A stretch of DNA of 64,000 nt from Azorinus chamasolen. Lineage: Eukaryota > Mollusca > Bivalvia > Cardiida > Solecurtidae. Position 1 is the stretch's first letter. Each line of letters starts with the position of its first letter. The DNA is taken from positions 24,402,449 through 24,466,448 of the forward strand of contig OY755241.1 in NCBI GenBank assembly GCA_963576725.1, written 5' to 3'. Shown one piece after another: positions 42,561 through 53,252 of the stretch. Below the pieces are notes generated by a model that was not told the DNA's origin, did no database searches, and saw only the letters and a list, made by a program, of their open reading frames with translations. A program made the translations under genes and the position numbers.

Positions 42561-43042
42561 TCATGCTTGCCAATTCGGCGTGATGAGGTCGTATTGGCCA
42601 GAATAAGAATTGGACATTCCTTTTTAACTCATTCATTTTACTGAAAGGTGAAGTTCAACCTGAATGTTTATTTTGTTTTGAGCCTTATACAATTCAGCAC
42701 ATTCTCATTGAATGTCCTGATTTAATCTTAATCAGAGATATGTTCTTTCAAGCAGATTCCCTGAGGGAACTGTTTGAGCTGGTAGAAATACCAAAACTAT
42801 TTGATTTTTTAAAAGCCATTAATATATATTCTAAAATTTAAAAGGTATATTTTTAGAATGTCGATTATGTTTTGTCCTTTTATTTACAATCCTGTTGATC
42901 GGGACTGACATTTACATAATCTAGTGAGATTGTCTTTATTTGATTTCATCATATAGCTTTATTTACATTATTTATTCGGTTCTATATGACCATCAGTGTC
43001 GATGGGCCGTAAAACACCATTCATTCATTCATTCATTCATTC
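42561..43042 (+). mobile_element. 5'-truncated LINE with the right junction seen at 32461
   Basis: Starts TCATGCTTGCCAATTCGGCG in the Cys/His-tail region and ends with (ATTC)n followed by TCTACAAAGATTGTTCAAAT of family B. One T missing in the TTTTT of the reference shifts the coding frame. Confidence 0.88.
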
Positions 43043-43419
43043 TACAAAGATTGTTCAAATGATGACCCCCCAGGCCAAAAATGGCCCGCCCAAGGGCTTA
43101 TCAGTTTTTCATAGGAAAATCTTTAAAAATCTTCTCTGAAGCTGTAAGGCCTAGACCTTTGATATTTGGCATGTAGCTTTGGCTTGTCCTCTGCCAAGAT
43201 TGTTCAACTTACGACCATGACCTCTGGGCGAAACTTGGCCCTGGCTTATCAGTTTTTCATGGGAAAAATATATTATTTTTCTCTGAAGCCATAAGGCTTA
43301 GACCTTTAATTAATGGCATACTGCTTTGCCTTGTGGTTCTCTACCAAGGTTGTACAAATGATAGCCCCGCCCCTGGGGTATCTCAGGTGAGCGCTTCAGG
43401 GCCTCATGACCCTCTTGTC
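43043..43419 (+). mobile_element. Family B fragment following the LINE
   Basis: Two to three degenerate family B units and the right end GGTGAGCGCTTCAGGGCC...CCTCTTGT. The left part is absent. Confidence 0.72.
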
Positions 43420-44090
43420 AGCCAATTTCAACTGTAATTTTTCATTGTTCATTATACTTGCATCATTATAGGTGTACATATAATTGACAGGCACAACTTA
43501 GGTTTTGTTGGAGAAGATAACTGTGTATAAACACTCCCCGTATTTGTAATGTGATCACAACTTTACATAGATATAAAAAGCAAAACAAACTAAATAGTAC
43601 ATGACATATAAAACAGTAACACTGACAGGCAAAGCGTATGCTTTGGTTTTCCTTGCATTGCATAGAGAAGATCCCTAGATAAATTGTAACACATTAAAGG
43701 GTGCAACTGATCTAGGGTTTCAGTGTATGTTATGCAAATTTTTGAAACCTAAGCATGTGCTGAAAAGAGCAAACAAGTCATTCAGAAAATAGCTGTCACA
43801 ATCTAGGTACATACTATCTTAAATTAAACTCATTCCCTGATATGCTATTTTTAGATTGAAACTCTCTGAACAAATGATTAGAAAAGGAGCATTACTAGAA
43901 AAAAATACAATTTCAAAATTGTGTAGATTTCAAACAATTGTGACAAGCAGAGCATTAGCTTCTTTGTAACAATTGCTCTATTTAGCACAATGGTTTCAAA
44001 AAGTGACTTTTACATATACATCAAAATGAGGGTTGGGTTGGTTGGGTTAACGATGACACTACAATGATCTTACAATGGTTTATACTATGG
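43411..44090. repeat. Duplicated block, copy 2 (with degraded MITE-2)
   Basis: Homologous to 34600-35488 in pieces; its continuation (TATACATTGACATATTTTAT, GTTATGAAATCTCATG) is displaced to 46757-46850 by the family C and A elements. Contains MITE-2 sequence at about 43832-44058 (GAGCATTAGCTTCTTTGTAA, ATTGCTCTATTTAGCACAAT). Confidence 0.65.
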
Positions 44091-44403
44091 CATAGCAAGA
44101 GCACCGCAAGCGGGTGCGAATGCTCGTCTGTTAAGAGTTATCAGGAAAATTGATTTATTTTGTAAAAAACAACAAAGGGCAATAACTAAAACAAGAGGGC
44201 CAGAATGGCCCTGAAGCGCTCACCAGACAATCACGGGAGAAGATTTTCAAAGTTTTCACTATGTTTCTATAGAAAACAAGATGTGTTTGTGAAACACTAT
44301 GCCCCCTCGATATGACATTTGACCCTAAAGGATGACCTTGATCTTGACATGTCACCCCTCAAACTGTGCAGCTTCAAGAGGTGCACATGCATATCAAGTC
44401 TGT

Positions 44404-45030
44404 CTATTGAATCGCCTGAATCTGATATGAGAATACCGTATTCGGATTTCAAACCACAAATTACTAGACATATTCTATATAAATGGCAGGAGTCTTGGAA
44501 TGAGGAAATTCATAACAAGCTCCATGCTGTTAAACCTATTTTAGGTGAACATTTTTGTTCATGCTTGCCAATTCGGCGTGATGAGGTCGTATTGGCCAGA
44601 ATAAGAATTGGACATTCTTTTTTAACTCATTCATTTTTACTGAAAGGTGAAGTTCAACCTGAATGTTTATTTTGTTTTGAGCCTTATACAATTCAGCACA
44701 TTCTCATTGAATGTCCTGATTTAATTTTAATCAGAGATAGGTTCTTTCAAGCAGATTCCCTGAGGGAACTGTTTGAGCTGGTAGAAATACCCAAAATATT
44801 TGATTTTTTAAAAGCCATTAATATATATTCTAAAATTTAAAAGGTATATTTTTAGAATGTCGATTTTGTTTTGTCCTTATTTTATTTACAATCCTGTTGA
44901 TCGGGTCTGACATTTACATAATCTAGTGAGATTGTCTTTATTTGATTTCATCATATAGTTTTATTTACATTATTTATTCGGCTCTATATGACCATCAGTG
45001 TCGATGGGCCGTAAAACACCATTCATTCAT
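44404..45030 (+). mobile_element. 5'-truncated LINE with 10 bp target duplication
   Basis: Begins in the RNase H end region (GAATCGCCTGAATCTGATAT) and ends (ATTC)n, flanked by TCAAGTCTGT (44394-44403 and 45031-45040). The frame is open to the stop at 44840 (RT and most of RNase H absent). The CDS call from 44319 would begin in foreign sequence. Confidence 0.92.
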
Positions 45031-45046
45031 TCAAGTCTGTATCTCT

Positions 45047-45100
45047 ACTGGTTCAAAAGTTATGGCCAATGTTACTGGTTCAAAAGTTATGGCCAATGTT
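45047..45100. repeat. 27 bp exact tandem duplication
   Basis: ACTGGTTCAAAAGTTATGGC plus CAATGTT occurs twice in tandem; the same phrase is single at about 45208. Confidence 0.9.
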
Positions 45101-46740
45101 AAAGTTGGTGATCTTTGACCATGAAGGATGACCTTGACATGTCACCCCTCAAACTGTGCAGCCAAATGAGAAACACTTGTATACCAACCATCAAGTCTCT
45201 ATCTCTACTGGTTCAAAAGTTATGGCCAATGTTAAAGTCGGTGACCTTTGACCCTGAAAGATGACCTTGACCATGAAATGTCACCCGAAACTGTGCAGCT
45301 GAACATGATGCTATGTGCCAAATATGAAAGCTGAGAACCTTCCAGTTTCAGAGGAGAATATTTTCAAACTTTTACTATATATTTCTATAGAAAACAAGGC
45401 ACCACTGGGACGGAGCCAATTTTGACCCCAGGGGCATAATTTATATAACTTTTGTAGAGGACCTACAGGTGATGCTATGTGCTATAGACACTGCTCTGCA
45501 AGATGCAATAGAACACTTGAATTTGTATTAAGCTGAACTTCACAGCAGATACAGTTATAGGATATTATATTGATAGCTGGCAGCTTAATGCAGGGCATAG
45601 CTATGGAAAAAAGCTTTAAGAGCTTTCTGCATTTTGAGTATTATCCACATAGTTTTCTCAATCTAAAATGAGTGTGTGTAATTTGTCTAAACACAATTTC
45701 TACTCTACTGATCAGGCTAAGGGTGATTACCAATACACTCCCACTGGCCAGCTAGTCCTATCAGAGCACTGGCTTATCTCTGAATATGGGGAAAACTTTA
45801 ACCTTTAGAACCTTTAGACTGTAGTTTCTGATGTGAAAGTATATATACACAGGGCAGGGCCAATTTTAACCTCAGAACTATGATATTAACAAAACTCATA
45901 AAGGTATGCTAAGTTAATCTATACAACAAATATCTAAGCTCTGGGACATGTAGTTTTGACAAGAAGAGTTTCAAAGTTTTTCCTATGCATATATAGTGAT
46001 CCCAAGGGGTGTTTAAGCAGTCTGCTACAAAAACTGTCAATCCCTGGGGTGGGGCCAATTTTGACCCTAGGGGCATAATTTATATAACTTTTGTAGAAGA
46101 CCTGAAGTTGAAGCTATGTGCCAAATATGAAAGCTGAGAACCTTCTAGTTTGAGAGGAGAAGAATTTCAAAGTTTTCACTATATGTTTCTATTGAAAACT
46201 GAAAACCCCTGGGGCAGAGCCAATTTTGACCCCAGGGGCATAATTTATATAACTTTTGTAGAGGACCTACAGATGATGCTATGTACCAAAGATGAAAGCT
46301 GAGAACCCTGTAGATTCAGAGGAGAAGATTTTTAAAGGTTCAAATTGTTGACGCGGGACGACGCACGACAACGGACATCAGGCGATCACAAAAGCTCACC
46401 TTGAGCACTTTGTGCTCTAGTGAGCTAAAAACAGAAATCAAGAGTTATTGTTACTTTGTAGGGGCATTCTCCTCAATGAGATCTACATCCTATAAAGATG
46501 AACCTCATACTTTTAGAGTAATGAACTAATTTCAACACACAAAGGGCAATAACTCAAACATTTTGAAATCAAGAGTTATCATTGTGGTATGTGTGGATTG
46601 TCAAGACGAACATGCATACCAAAAATGAAGGTTGTAAATGAAAAATTGAAGAAGTTATGGTCAATGTTAAGATTTTGCACCACGACGCAGTGGACGCCGG
46701 AGTTACAATAGCTCGTGATTTCTTCGAAACAGACAAGCTA

Positions 46741-47174
46741 AAAACAAGTTTTTACGTTTGATATATACACTATATACATTGACATATTTTATAGAGATGA
46801 TGTGTGTGAAGCTTAGCATTTATCAGTTATGAAATCTCATGGTTCCAATCATCAGTTGCTGAGAAACAGTGCAGGATAAAAGTCAATGTCAGACAGACCA
46901 ACATAAAATTTAAACATCTAGGCATAATCTTGAGAATCGATCAGCTAGAAAACTAAATATTGCACGCACATATCCTGCTCAGGTCAGATTTAAGTCAAGT
47001 GAAAAAAGTCAACAGACCATCCGACAGACCAAACTCAAAGTGGCAAACCTATATCTCCTTATGCGTTGCCGGTAGGGGACTAATAGAATTCAGCTATGCA
47101 GGCATTTTGCCAACCATAATGGAAAGCAACCTAAGAGATTAAGTTCACAAAGGTGATGGCCGTCACCTGTTCAC
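46741..47174. other. Displaced end of duplicated block 2; otherwise non-coding
   Basis: 46757-46850 resembles 35165-35262. The rest has no recognised feature. Confidence 0.45.
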
Positions 47175-47372
47175 CTTGCATGGAGTGACAGGGCCATTTT
47201 TTAATATGGCTTCTACTTCATTATCACATCCAGCTTTCTCAAGGGCTGTCTTCACCAGCTGCAGTTCGACTGTTAGCACATCATCGCCAACTAACAGGAA
47301 TTCCACATCACTCTCCTCCTGTGATACTCCTATCACCTCTGCACTTTGTTCTGAGACTGGAGCATCACATTT
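47175..47372 (-). CDS. Internal exon of an unidentified minus-strand gene
   Basis: Splice acceptor TTTTTACAG before AAATGTGATGC and donor GTGAAC after CCATGCAAG bound 198 bp, exactly 66 codons in one open frame (KCDAPVSEQSAEVIGVSQEE, ESDVEFLLVGDDV, KTALEKAGCDNEVEAILKNG). Acidic, helical-looking, no domain recognised. Upstream exons on the same strand may be those at 51379 and 52391. The open frame continuing to 47477 runs into intron with a 32 bp tandem duplication (47407-47470). Confidence 0.6.
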
Positions 47373-47560
47373 CTGTAAAAACAATAGTTTTAAAAGTATT
47401 TGTTGCAATAGCGAATGATCTAATGGATTCCGCAAGGTAATAGCGAATGATCTAATGGATTGCGCAAGGTTGAGCAAAATGACCTTGCTAATACAATGTT
47501 AAGTATTCATATGGCTCCACCTACTATCACTACTGATTATTTGAAATATATCAACCCTTT

Positions 47561-47817
47561 TTGATTTTATTTGATTTTTTAAAAGCCATTAATATATATT
47601 CTAAAATTTAAAAGGTATATTTTTAGAATGTCGATTATGTTTTGTCCTTATTTTATTTACAATCCTGTTGATCGGGACTGACATTTACATAATCTAGTGA
47701 GATTGTCTTTATTTGATTTCATCATATAGTTTTATTTACATTATTTATTCGGCTCTATATGACCATCAGTGTCGATGGGCCGTAAAACACCATTCATTCA
47801 TTCATTCATTCATTCAT
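47561..47817 (+). mobile_element. Short LINE copy (stop codon to tail)
   Basis: Starts near ATTTGATTTTTTAAAAGCCA just before the ORF2 stop; ends (ATTC)n. The 10 bp duplication TCAACCCTTT lies at 47551-47560 and 47818-47827. About eight bases of filler at the 5' junction. Confidence 0.9.
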
Positions 47818-47944
47818 TCAACCCTTTCCTCGTTCTATGTTTTTTCGAAATTTCACCACCTACTGAATATTCTAAGATAGTTATAATGAAATATGGAAGG
47901 TAAGTTGTTGCCATTTTAGCACGTACAGAAACAGAGCTGTCAAA

Positions 47945-48022
47945 TTCCATTAGGGAACAGAGCAGACTGATCAGATGGCTCCTATAGGAGCCGTCTGATC
48001 TGGGTCTACTCTGTTTGCAAAT
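47945..48022. mobile_element. MITE-1 hairpin core
   Basis: AACAGAGCAGACTGATCAGA...GGCTCCTATAGGAGCC...TCTGATCTGGGTCTACTCTG...TTTGC, nearly perfect inverted repeat with no loop. Confidence 0.65.
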
Positions 48023-48437
48023 GCTTGAAATTATCTAAAATGAATTTATTTGAGAAAAGAGGAAGATAAAAGTGAGTTTCAGCGAATTGCCGATTGAAAC
48101 CATCAGCTGAAATGAGTTTTGCATCGGTTGGTTTTCTAGAAACAATGAAAATTCAATCAAAGAACATGTTAGTGCGATCTGCTATGTTCAGCAAATAATC
48201 GGCTGTTATGAATGAAAATGAAAACCCTGGTTTAATACACAGAACAAATATTTAATTTCTATAACAAACAGAATCAGATCTAGATCAGGCAGCTATTACA
48301 GAAGCATTAGCTGTTTATCTGGCTTGGTTTTATCAGGTTTATGTACTATATTTGCAGAAATGGTGAAATGTGTATCTATTGGTGGATTGGTTAGAACAAT
48401 ATTGTTTTATTATTGTACATAAATTAGTAAAGATTAA
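48023..48437. other. Non-coding, with MITE-1 remnant
   Basis: AACAAACAGAATCAGATCTA and GCATTAGCTGTTTATCTGGC near 48264-48328 are a diverged MITE-1 core. Nothing else recognised. Confidence 0.45.
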
Positions 48438-51123
48438 CCTATTAACTCATAGGATCCAATCTCTTTGAAAAAAATCTATAGAGAGGGAGCATTTACTAGA
48501 GAAAAGGAAAACTTTCTGTGGTTTGTGTATTGGAAACCATTGTGATAGTGCATTTGACCTTAATATGGAGCAAATGCTCTATTTTTAGCTCACCAGAGCA
48601 CAAAGTGCTCAGGGTGAGCTTTTGTGATCGCCTGATGTCCGTCGTGCGTCGTGCGGTGTGCGTCGTCCGTCGTCCCGCGTCAACAATTTGAACCTTTAAA
48701 AATCTTCTCCTCTGAATCTACAGGGTTCTCAGCTTTCATCTTTGGTACATAGCATCACCTATAGGTCCTCTACAAAAGTTATATAAATTATGCCCCTGGG
48801 GTCAAAATTGGCCCCGCCCCAGGAGTGGGAAGTTTTCAATAGAAACATATAGTAAAACTTTGAAAATATTCTCCTCTGAAACCAGAAGGTTCTCAGCTTT
48901 CATATTTGGCACATAGCATCGTGTTCAGGTCCTCTACAAAAGTTATATAAATTATGACCCTGGGGTCAAAATTGGCCCCGCCCCAGGGGTGGGCAGTTTT
49001 CAATAGAAACAAATAGTGAAATCTTTGAAAATCTTCTCCTCTGAAACTGGAAGGCGCTCAGCTTTCATATTTGGCAGAGAGCATCATGTTCAGGTCCTCT
49101 ACAAAAGTTATATAAATTATGGCCCTGGGGTCAAAATTGGCCCCGCCCCAGGGGTGGGCAGTTTTCAATAGAAACAAATAGTGAAATCTTTGAAAATCTT
49201 CTCCTCTGAAGCTGGAAGGCGCTCAGCTTTCATATTTGGCAAAGAGCATCATGTTCATGTCCTCTACAAAAGTTATATAAATTATGCCCCTGGGGTCAAA
49301 ATTGTCCCCGCCCCAGGGGTGGGCAGTTTTCAATAGAAACATATAGTAAACCTTTGAAAATCTTCTCCTTTGAAACCAGAAGATTCCCAGCTTTCATATT
49401 TGGCACATAGCATCGTGTTCAGGTCCTCTACAAAAGCTATATAAATTATGACCCTGGGGTCAAAATTGGCCCCGCCCCAGGGGTGGGCAGTTTTCAATAG
49501 AAACAAATAGTGAAATCTTTGAAAATCTTCTCCTCTGAAACTGGAAGGCGCTCAGCTTTCATATTTGGCAGAGAGCATCATGTTCAGGTCCTCTACAAAA
49601 GTTATATAAATTATGGCCCTGGGGTCAAAATTGGCCCCGCCCCAGGGGTGGGCAGTTTTCAATAGAAACAAATAGTGAAATCTTTGAAAATCTTCTCCTC
49701 TGAAGCTGGAAGGCGCTCAGCTTTCATATTTGGCACAGAGCATCATGTTCATGTCCTCTACAAAAGTTATATAAATTATGCCCCTGGGGTCAAAATTGTC
49801 CCCGCCCCAGGGGTGGGCAGTTTTCAATAGAAACATATAGTAAACCTTTGAAAATCTTCTTCTTTGAAACCAGAAGGTTCCCAGCTTTCATATTTGGCAC
49901 ATAGCATCATGTTCAGGTCCTCTACAAAAGTTATATAAATTGTGGCCCTGGGGTTAAAATTGGCCCCGCCCCAGGGGTGGGCAGTTTTCAATAGAAACAA
50001 ATAGTGTAATCTTTGAAAATCTTCTTCTCCGAAACTGGAAGGCGCTCAGCTTTCATATTTGGCACAGAGCATCATGTTCAGGTCCTCTACAAAAGTTATA
50101 TTAATTATGGCCCTAGGGTCAAAATTGTCCCCACCCTAGGGATGGGCAGTTTTCAACAGAAACAAATTGTGAAAACTTTGAAAATCTTCTTCTTTCAATC
50201 TGGAAAGTTCTCAGCTTTCATATTTGGCGCATAGCATCATGTATAGTTCCTCTACAAAAGTTATATGAATAATGGCCCTGGGGTCAAAATTGGCCCCGCC
50301 CCAGGGGTGGGTAGTTTTCAGTAGAAACATATAGAGAAAACTTTGAAAATCTTCTCCTGAAACTGGAAGGTTCTCAGCTTTCATATTTAACACATAGCAT
50401 CATGTTTAGTTCCTCTACAAAAGTTATATAAATTATGGCCCTGGGGTCAAAATTGGCCCCGCCCTAGGGGTGGGCAGTTTTCAATAGAAACAAATAGTGA
50501 AATCATTGAAAATCTTCTCTTCTGAAACTGGAAGGCGCTCAGCTTTCATATTTGGCACAGAGCATCATGTTCAGGTCCTCTAAAAAAGTTATATTAATTA
50601 TGCCCCTGGGGTCAAAATTGTCCCCGCCCCAGGAGTGGGCAGTTTTCAATAGAAACAAATAGTTAAAATTTTGAAAATCTTTTTCTCTGAATCTGGAAAG
50701 TTCTTAGCTTTCATATTTGGTGCATAGCATCATGTATAGGTCCTTTACAAAAGTTATATGAATTATGGGCCTGGGGTCAAAATTGACCCCGCCCCAGGGG
50801 TGGGTAGTTTTCAGTAGAAACATATAGAGAAAACTTTGAAAATCTTCTCCTCTGAAACTGAAAGGTTCTCAGCTTTCATATTTAGCTCATAGCATCATGT
50901 TCAAGTCCTCTGCAAAAGTTATATAAATTATGCCCCTGGGGTCAAAATTGGCCCGCCCCAGGGCCGGCTATGTTTCTATAGAAACATATAGTGAAAACTT
51001 TGAAAATCTTCTCCTCTGATTGTCTGGTGAGCGCTTCAGGGCCATTCTGGCCCTCTTGTTTCACAATGGTTTTAAAAGGTGACTTTTAGAGGTGTCAAAC
51101 GGCATAAATATGAGGGAATGGGG
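48438..51123. mobile_element. MITE-2 split by a family A element
   Basis: Left part 48438-48585 (TTAA at 48434-48437; TGGAGCAAATGCTCTATTT) and right part 51061-51123 (TCACAATGGTTTTAAAAGG...ATGAGGGAATGGGG). Together they make one MITE-2 like the one at 60982-61176. Confidence 0.75.
48586..51060 (+). mobile_element. Family A tandem-unit element, longest copy (about 2.5 kb)
   Basis: TAGCTCACC...CTCTTGTT with about 14 units of ~165 bp. Because the flanking MITE-2 is known from other copies, the insertion point is near exact: ...GCTCTATTT/T then TCACAATGG, with no long duplication. Units are arranged in a higher-order period of 494 bp (three monomers) at about 49050-49990. Open frames such as 50013-50234 are incidental. 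Confidence 0.85.
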
Positions 51124-51378
51124 ATAAACATAATGTACAATTCATGTCAAATTAGATTATGTAAGCACTTACTGAATCAGGACAATTTTAATGAGTTGTC
51201 ACAACATACAGCTTTGTACAAATTTGTGTAGACACTCCAATAATAAAGATGCCTGAATCTGTGAAATTATTGTGATTAGCATAAATTGGTATCTTTTCAG
51301 TGTATAGACACTTCAAACATAACAATGCCTGAATCTGCAGTACAATATATACAATTGCATTAACATATTCAAATATAC

Positions 51379-51684
51379 CTTGATTGTTGATCTCCCTGTT
51401 GATGATAGAGCTGTTTGGTTTTTGTAGATATCGGGAATGACATCTGTAATTTCAACAGTCTCCAGGTCTCACATCTACCTGGCAAACTTCCCTCCACAAT
51501 GTGACCTTTGCTTTTCCAGTACGGTCCTGCGACATCTGTAATTTCAACAGTCTCCAGGTCTCACATCTACCTGGCAAACTTCCCTCCACAATGTGACCTT
51601 TGCTTTTCCAGTACGGTCCTGCAGATACAAATTTTTGATCTGCACCTCCTCTCCCCTTACATTGACCGATCTTGGCTCATCTTC
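51379..51684 (-). pseudogene. OB-fold-like exon with a 92 bp tandem duplication
   Basis: Acceptor TTTCAG at 51690-51685, then GEEVQIKNLYLQDRTGKAKV, TLWREVCQ, VDVRPGD, VEITDVIPDIY and STGRSTIK before a donor GTATAT (51378-51373). The pattern of alternating strands with LxDxTGxxxxxLW and GDxVEITDV is that of an OB fold as in RPA-type ssDNA-binding proteins (inference). An exact 92 bp tandem duplication (51439-51622, not a multiple of three) and one extra T break the frame. Confidence 0.55.
51439..51622. repeat. 92 bp exact tandem duplication inside an exon
   Basis: GACATCTGTAATTTCAACAG...TACGGTCCTGC is repeated without differences at 51439-51530 and 51531-51622. Confidence 0.95.
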
Positions 51685-52011
51685 CTGAAACATTAAGGAG
51701 AACTCTTAATTTAGCTTACACGACTCCATGAATAAATATAGTTATGCTCATTTGTCATTACTTACATTAAATAGAACACACAACAAAGTTGCATTGTATT
51801 GTGTGCTCATTTGTTTACCCTTTCCTTTTTTTAACCCATTTCCCATTCAATACTTACAGAACTCTGCCTACCATGATTACTCACAGTCGGTAGATTCTTG
51901 CATCAGTCTGAATTTACACTGGTTGCATAGGACTTATGCACCAGTGTTTGCATGTATACATTCAGTTGACAAAAAGTTGATTGTTATTGAAAATGCATAT
52001 TCCAACTATAG

Positions 52012-52216
52012 GTAAACAACGAGCAGTGAGCCTTGAATGTAATTTACATTTTGGTACATTCCACGATTTTGCTTGTCTAAGATATTGTACTTTTGTTGTG
52101 TAGAAGATTGTATGGATTGAAAAGGGGAAAATCACGATTTTCTCTTGCTTACAGAATGCTGATTCCCAAAAAATGTGGACTGCGCAGAATTTTATGGCTC
52201 ACTGCTCGTTGTTTAC
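52012..52216. mobile_element. 205 bp MITE with perfect 21 bp inverted repeats
   Basis: GTAAACAACGAGCAGTGAGC(C) at 52012-52032 and its exact complement at 52196-52216. Flanks are AT-rich (TATAG / TTATA) and a duplication is not clear. No ORF. Confidence 0.75.
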
Positions 52217-52390
52217 TTATACTACAAATTGTGATTTTATGATTGTTGACTGTAAAAATATGTAATGTAACCAGTAGTATCAGTATTTATAACTAAACTT
52301 GTACCAAACCTCATGTGACCACTAATTAGAATCATGTATCTAAGACGATCTTCACGAGCGGTCACAACATCTCAATGGCAATCACATTAC

Positions 52391-52580
52391 CAACCCTCAA
52401 TTTCTGAAACTTTTGACTGAGCATAGCAGGTGAACTTGATGGTTTCTTCCCCATCAGTAACGGCTGCGGAAAGGCATTTCCGGTCTTCCCCATCCATTTT
52501 GTAATGTGTTACAGATGAAACACCTGTAACTGTCAAACTGACTTTGGCCTTATATGGCCCTATGTCCTTGAAAAGGTCAG
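52391..52580 (-). CDS. Putative exon, OB-fold-type protein
   Basis: Minus strand: acceptor CTACTTTAG then ADLFKDIGPYKAKVSLTVTG, VSSVTHYKMDGEDRKCLSAA and ETIKFTCYAQSKVSEIEG, with a possible donor GTAATG at 52390-52385. DLFKDIxPxKAxVxLxV followed by a strand-rich part suits the start of an OB fold. The reading phase does not fit the exon at 51379 directly, so another exon or another donor is needed. The ATG at 52593 is probably intronic. Confidence 0.5.
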
Positions 52581-52775
52581 CTAAAGTAGGCATATGAAGT
52601 ATAGAGGAGAAATAAAATCAATAAAAGAAATATAGGCAGTGGCAAAGTGAACAACTCATTGTAGTCCTTAATTATGACGGAATCTTTTTGAAAAAGAGAT
52701 TTCTTAAAATAATAAAAGAAAATATCAGAATGTTGTAAAACCGTTGTGATAGAGCTATTGGTCCTGGTCCTTTAA

Positions 52776-52965
52776 CCCTTTCCCTCATAGGCTATTCTTC
52801 AATCCAACCACTTTGAATAAATCTACCGAAAAGGAGCATTCACTAGCACAAGGATTTTTTTTTTAGAATTTTGTAGTTTGAAAGCATTGTGATAAATAGA
52901 GCATTTGCTCCTATAAGAGCAAATGCTCTATTTATCGCAATGGTTTCAACAGTTGATTTTTAGAT
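52776..52965. mobile_element. MITE-2 copy, right end lost
   Basis: TTAA (52772-52775), CCCTTTCCCTCATA, then GATAAATAGAGCATTTGCTC-CTATAA-GAGCAAATGCTCTATTTATC, a long perfect inverted repeat. The right end runs into a (TA)n/GATATA microsatellite (52963-52988). Confidence 0.75.
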
Positions 52966-53027
52966 ATATATATAGATATATATATCTTAACAATGTGCGA
53001 CACGTTTCATCTTATCAACATCATATT

Positions 53028-53097
53028 GCAAACAGGTTGAATCCAGGTCAGATGCCAAGTTACTTGGCATCTGACCTGAAATCCAATCTGTATGCCA
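53028..53097. mobile_element. MITE-1-related hairpin with 17 bp perfect arms
   Basis: GCAAACAGGTTGAATC at the left and ATCTGTATGCC at the right frame CAGGTCAGATGCCAAGT-T-ACTTGGCATCTGACCTG (53044-53078). Position and outer motif fit a diverged MITE-1 subfamily. Confidence 0.55.
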
Positions 53098-53252
53098 CCC
53101 TAATAAAGAACATTATGATGAGTATTGACAGGAGACATCAAAGCAGAAAATATTGGTGACATGATAAGCGTTAAAACAAGCAAAACTGTTTGCATAGATC
53201 ACATGTCTGCAGAATGTGGTTTAAGCATTCAAAGATTTATGGTACAATGTAT

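Larger units (their letters stand above)
44190..46427 (-). mobile_element. Family A element, reversed, with a different module and a LINE inside
   Basis: AACAAGAGGGCCAGAATGGC at the left and GCACTTTGTGCTCTAGTGAG...CTA at the right. Family A units are present at 44230-44275 and 45300-46340. Between them (44275-45300) are ~130 bp units of another family (GGCCAATGTTAAAGT, TGACCTTTGACCCTGAAAGA, TGTCACCC, AAACTGTGCAGC), so the element is a mosaic. Confidence 0.7.
44096..46740. mobile_element. Family C element split by a reversed family A element
   Basis: The left end AAGAGCACCGCAAGCGGGTG...GCTCGTCTG (44098) and the right end ACAATAGCTCGTGATTTCTTCG...GACAAGCTA (46740) belong to one element with ACAAAGGGCAATAACT on both sides of the insertion. 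A deleted relative is at 60868-60960. Confidence 0.65.

Noticed and set aside
48586..51060. CRISPR-like array
   Set aside because: Monomers are ~165 bp, degenerate and contiguous, with no short identical repeats separated by unique spacers.
53044..53078. Hairpin as a nuclear-receptor inverted site
   Set aside because: AGGTCA/TGACCT here are 23 bp apart at the ends of a 17 bp perfect hairpin; it fits a MITE-1 subfamily better.
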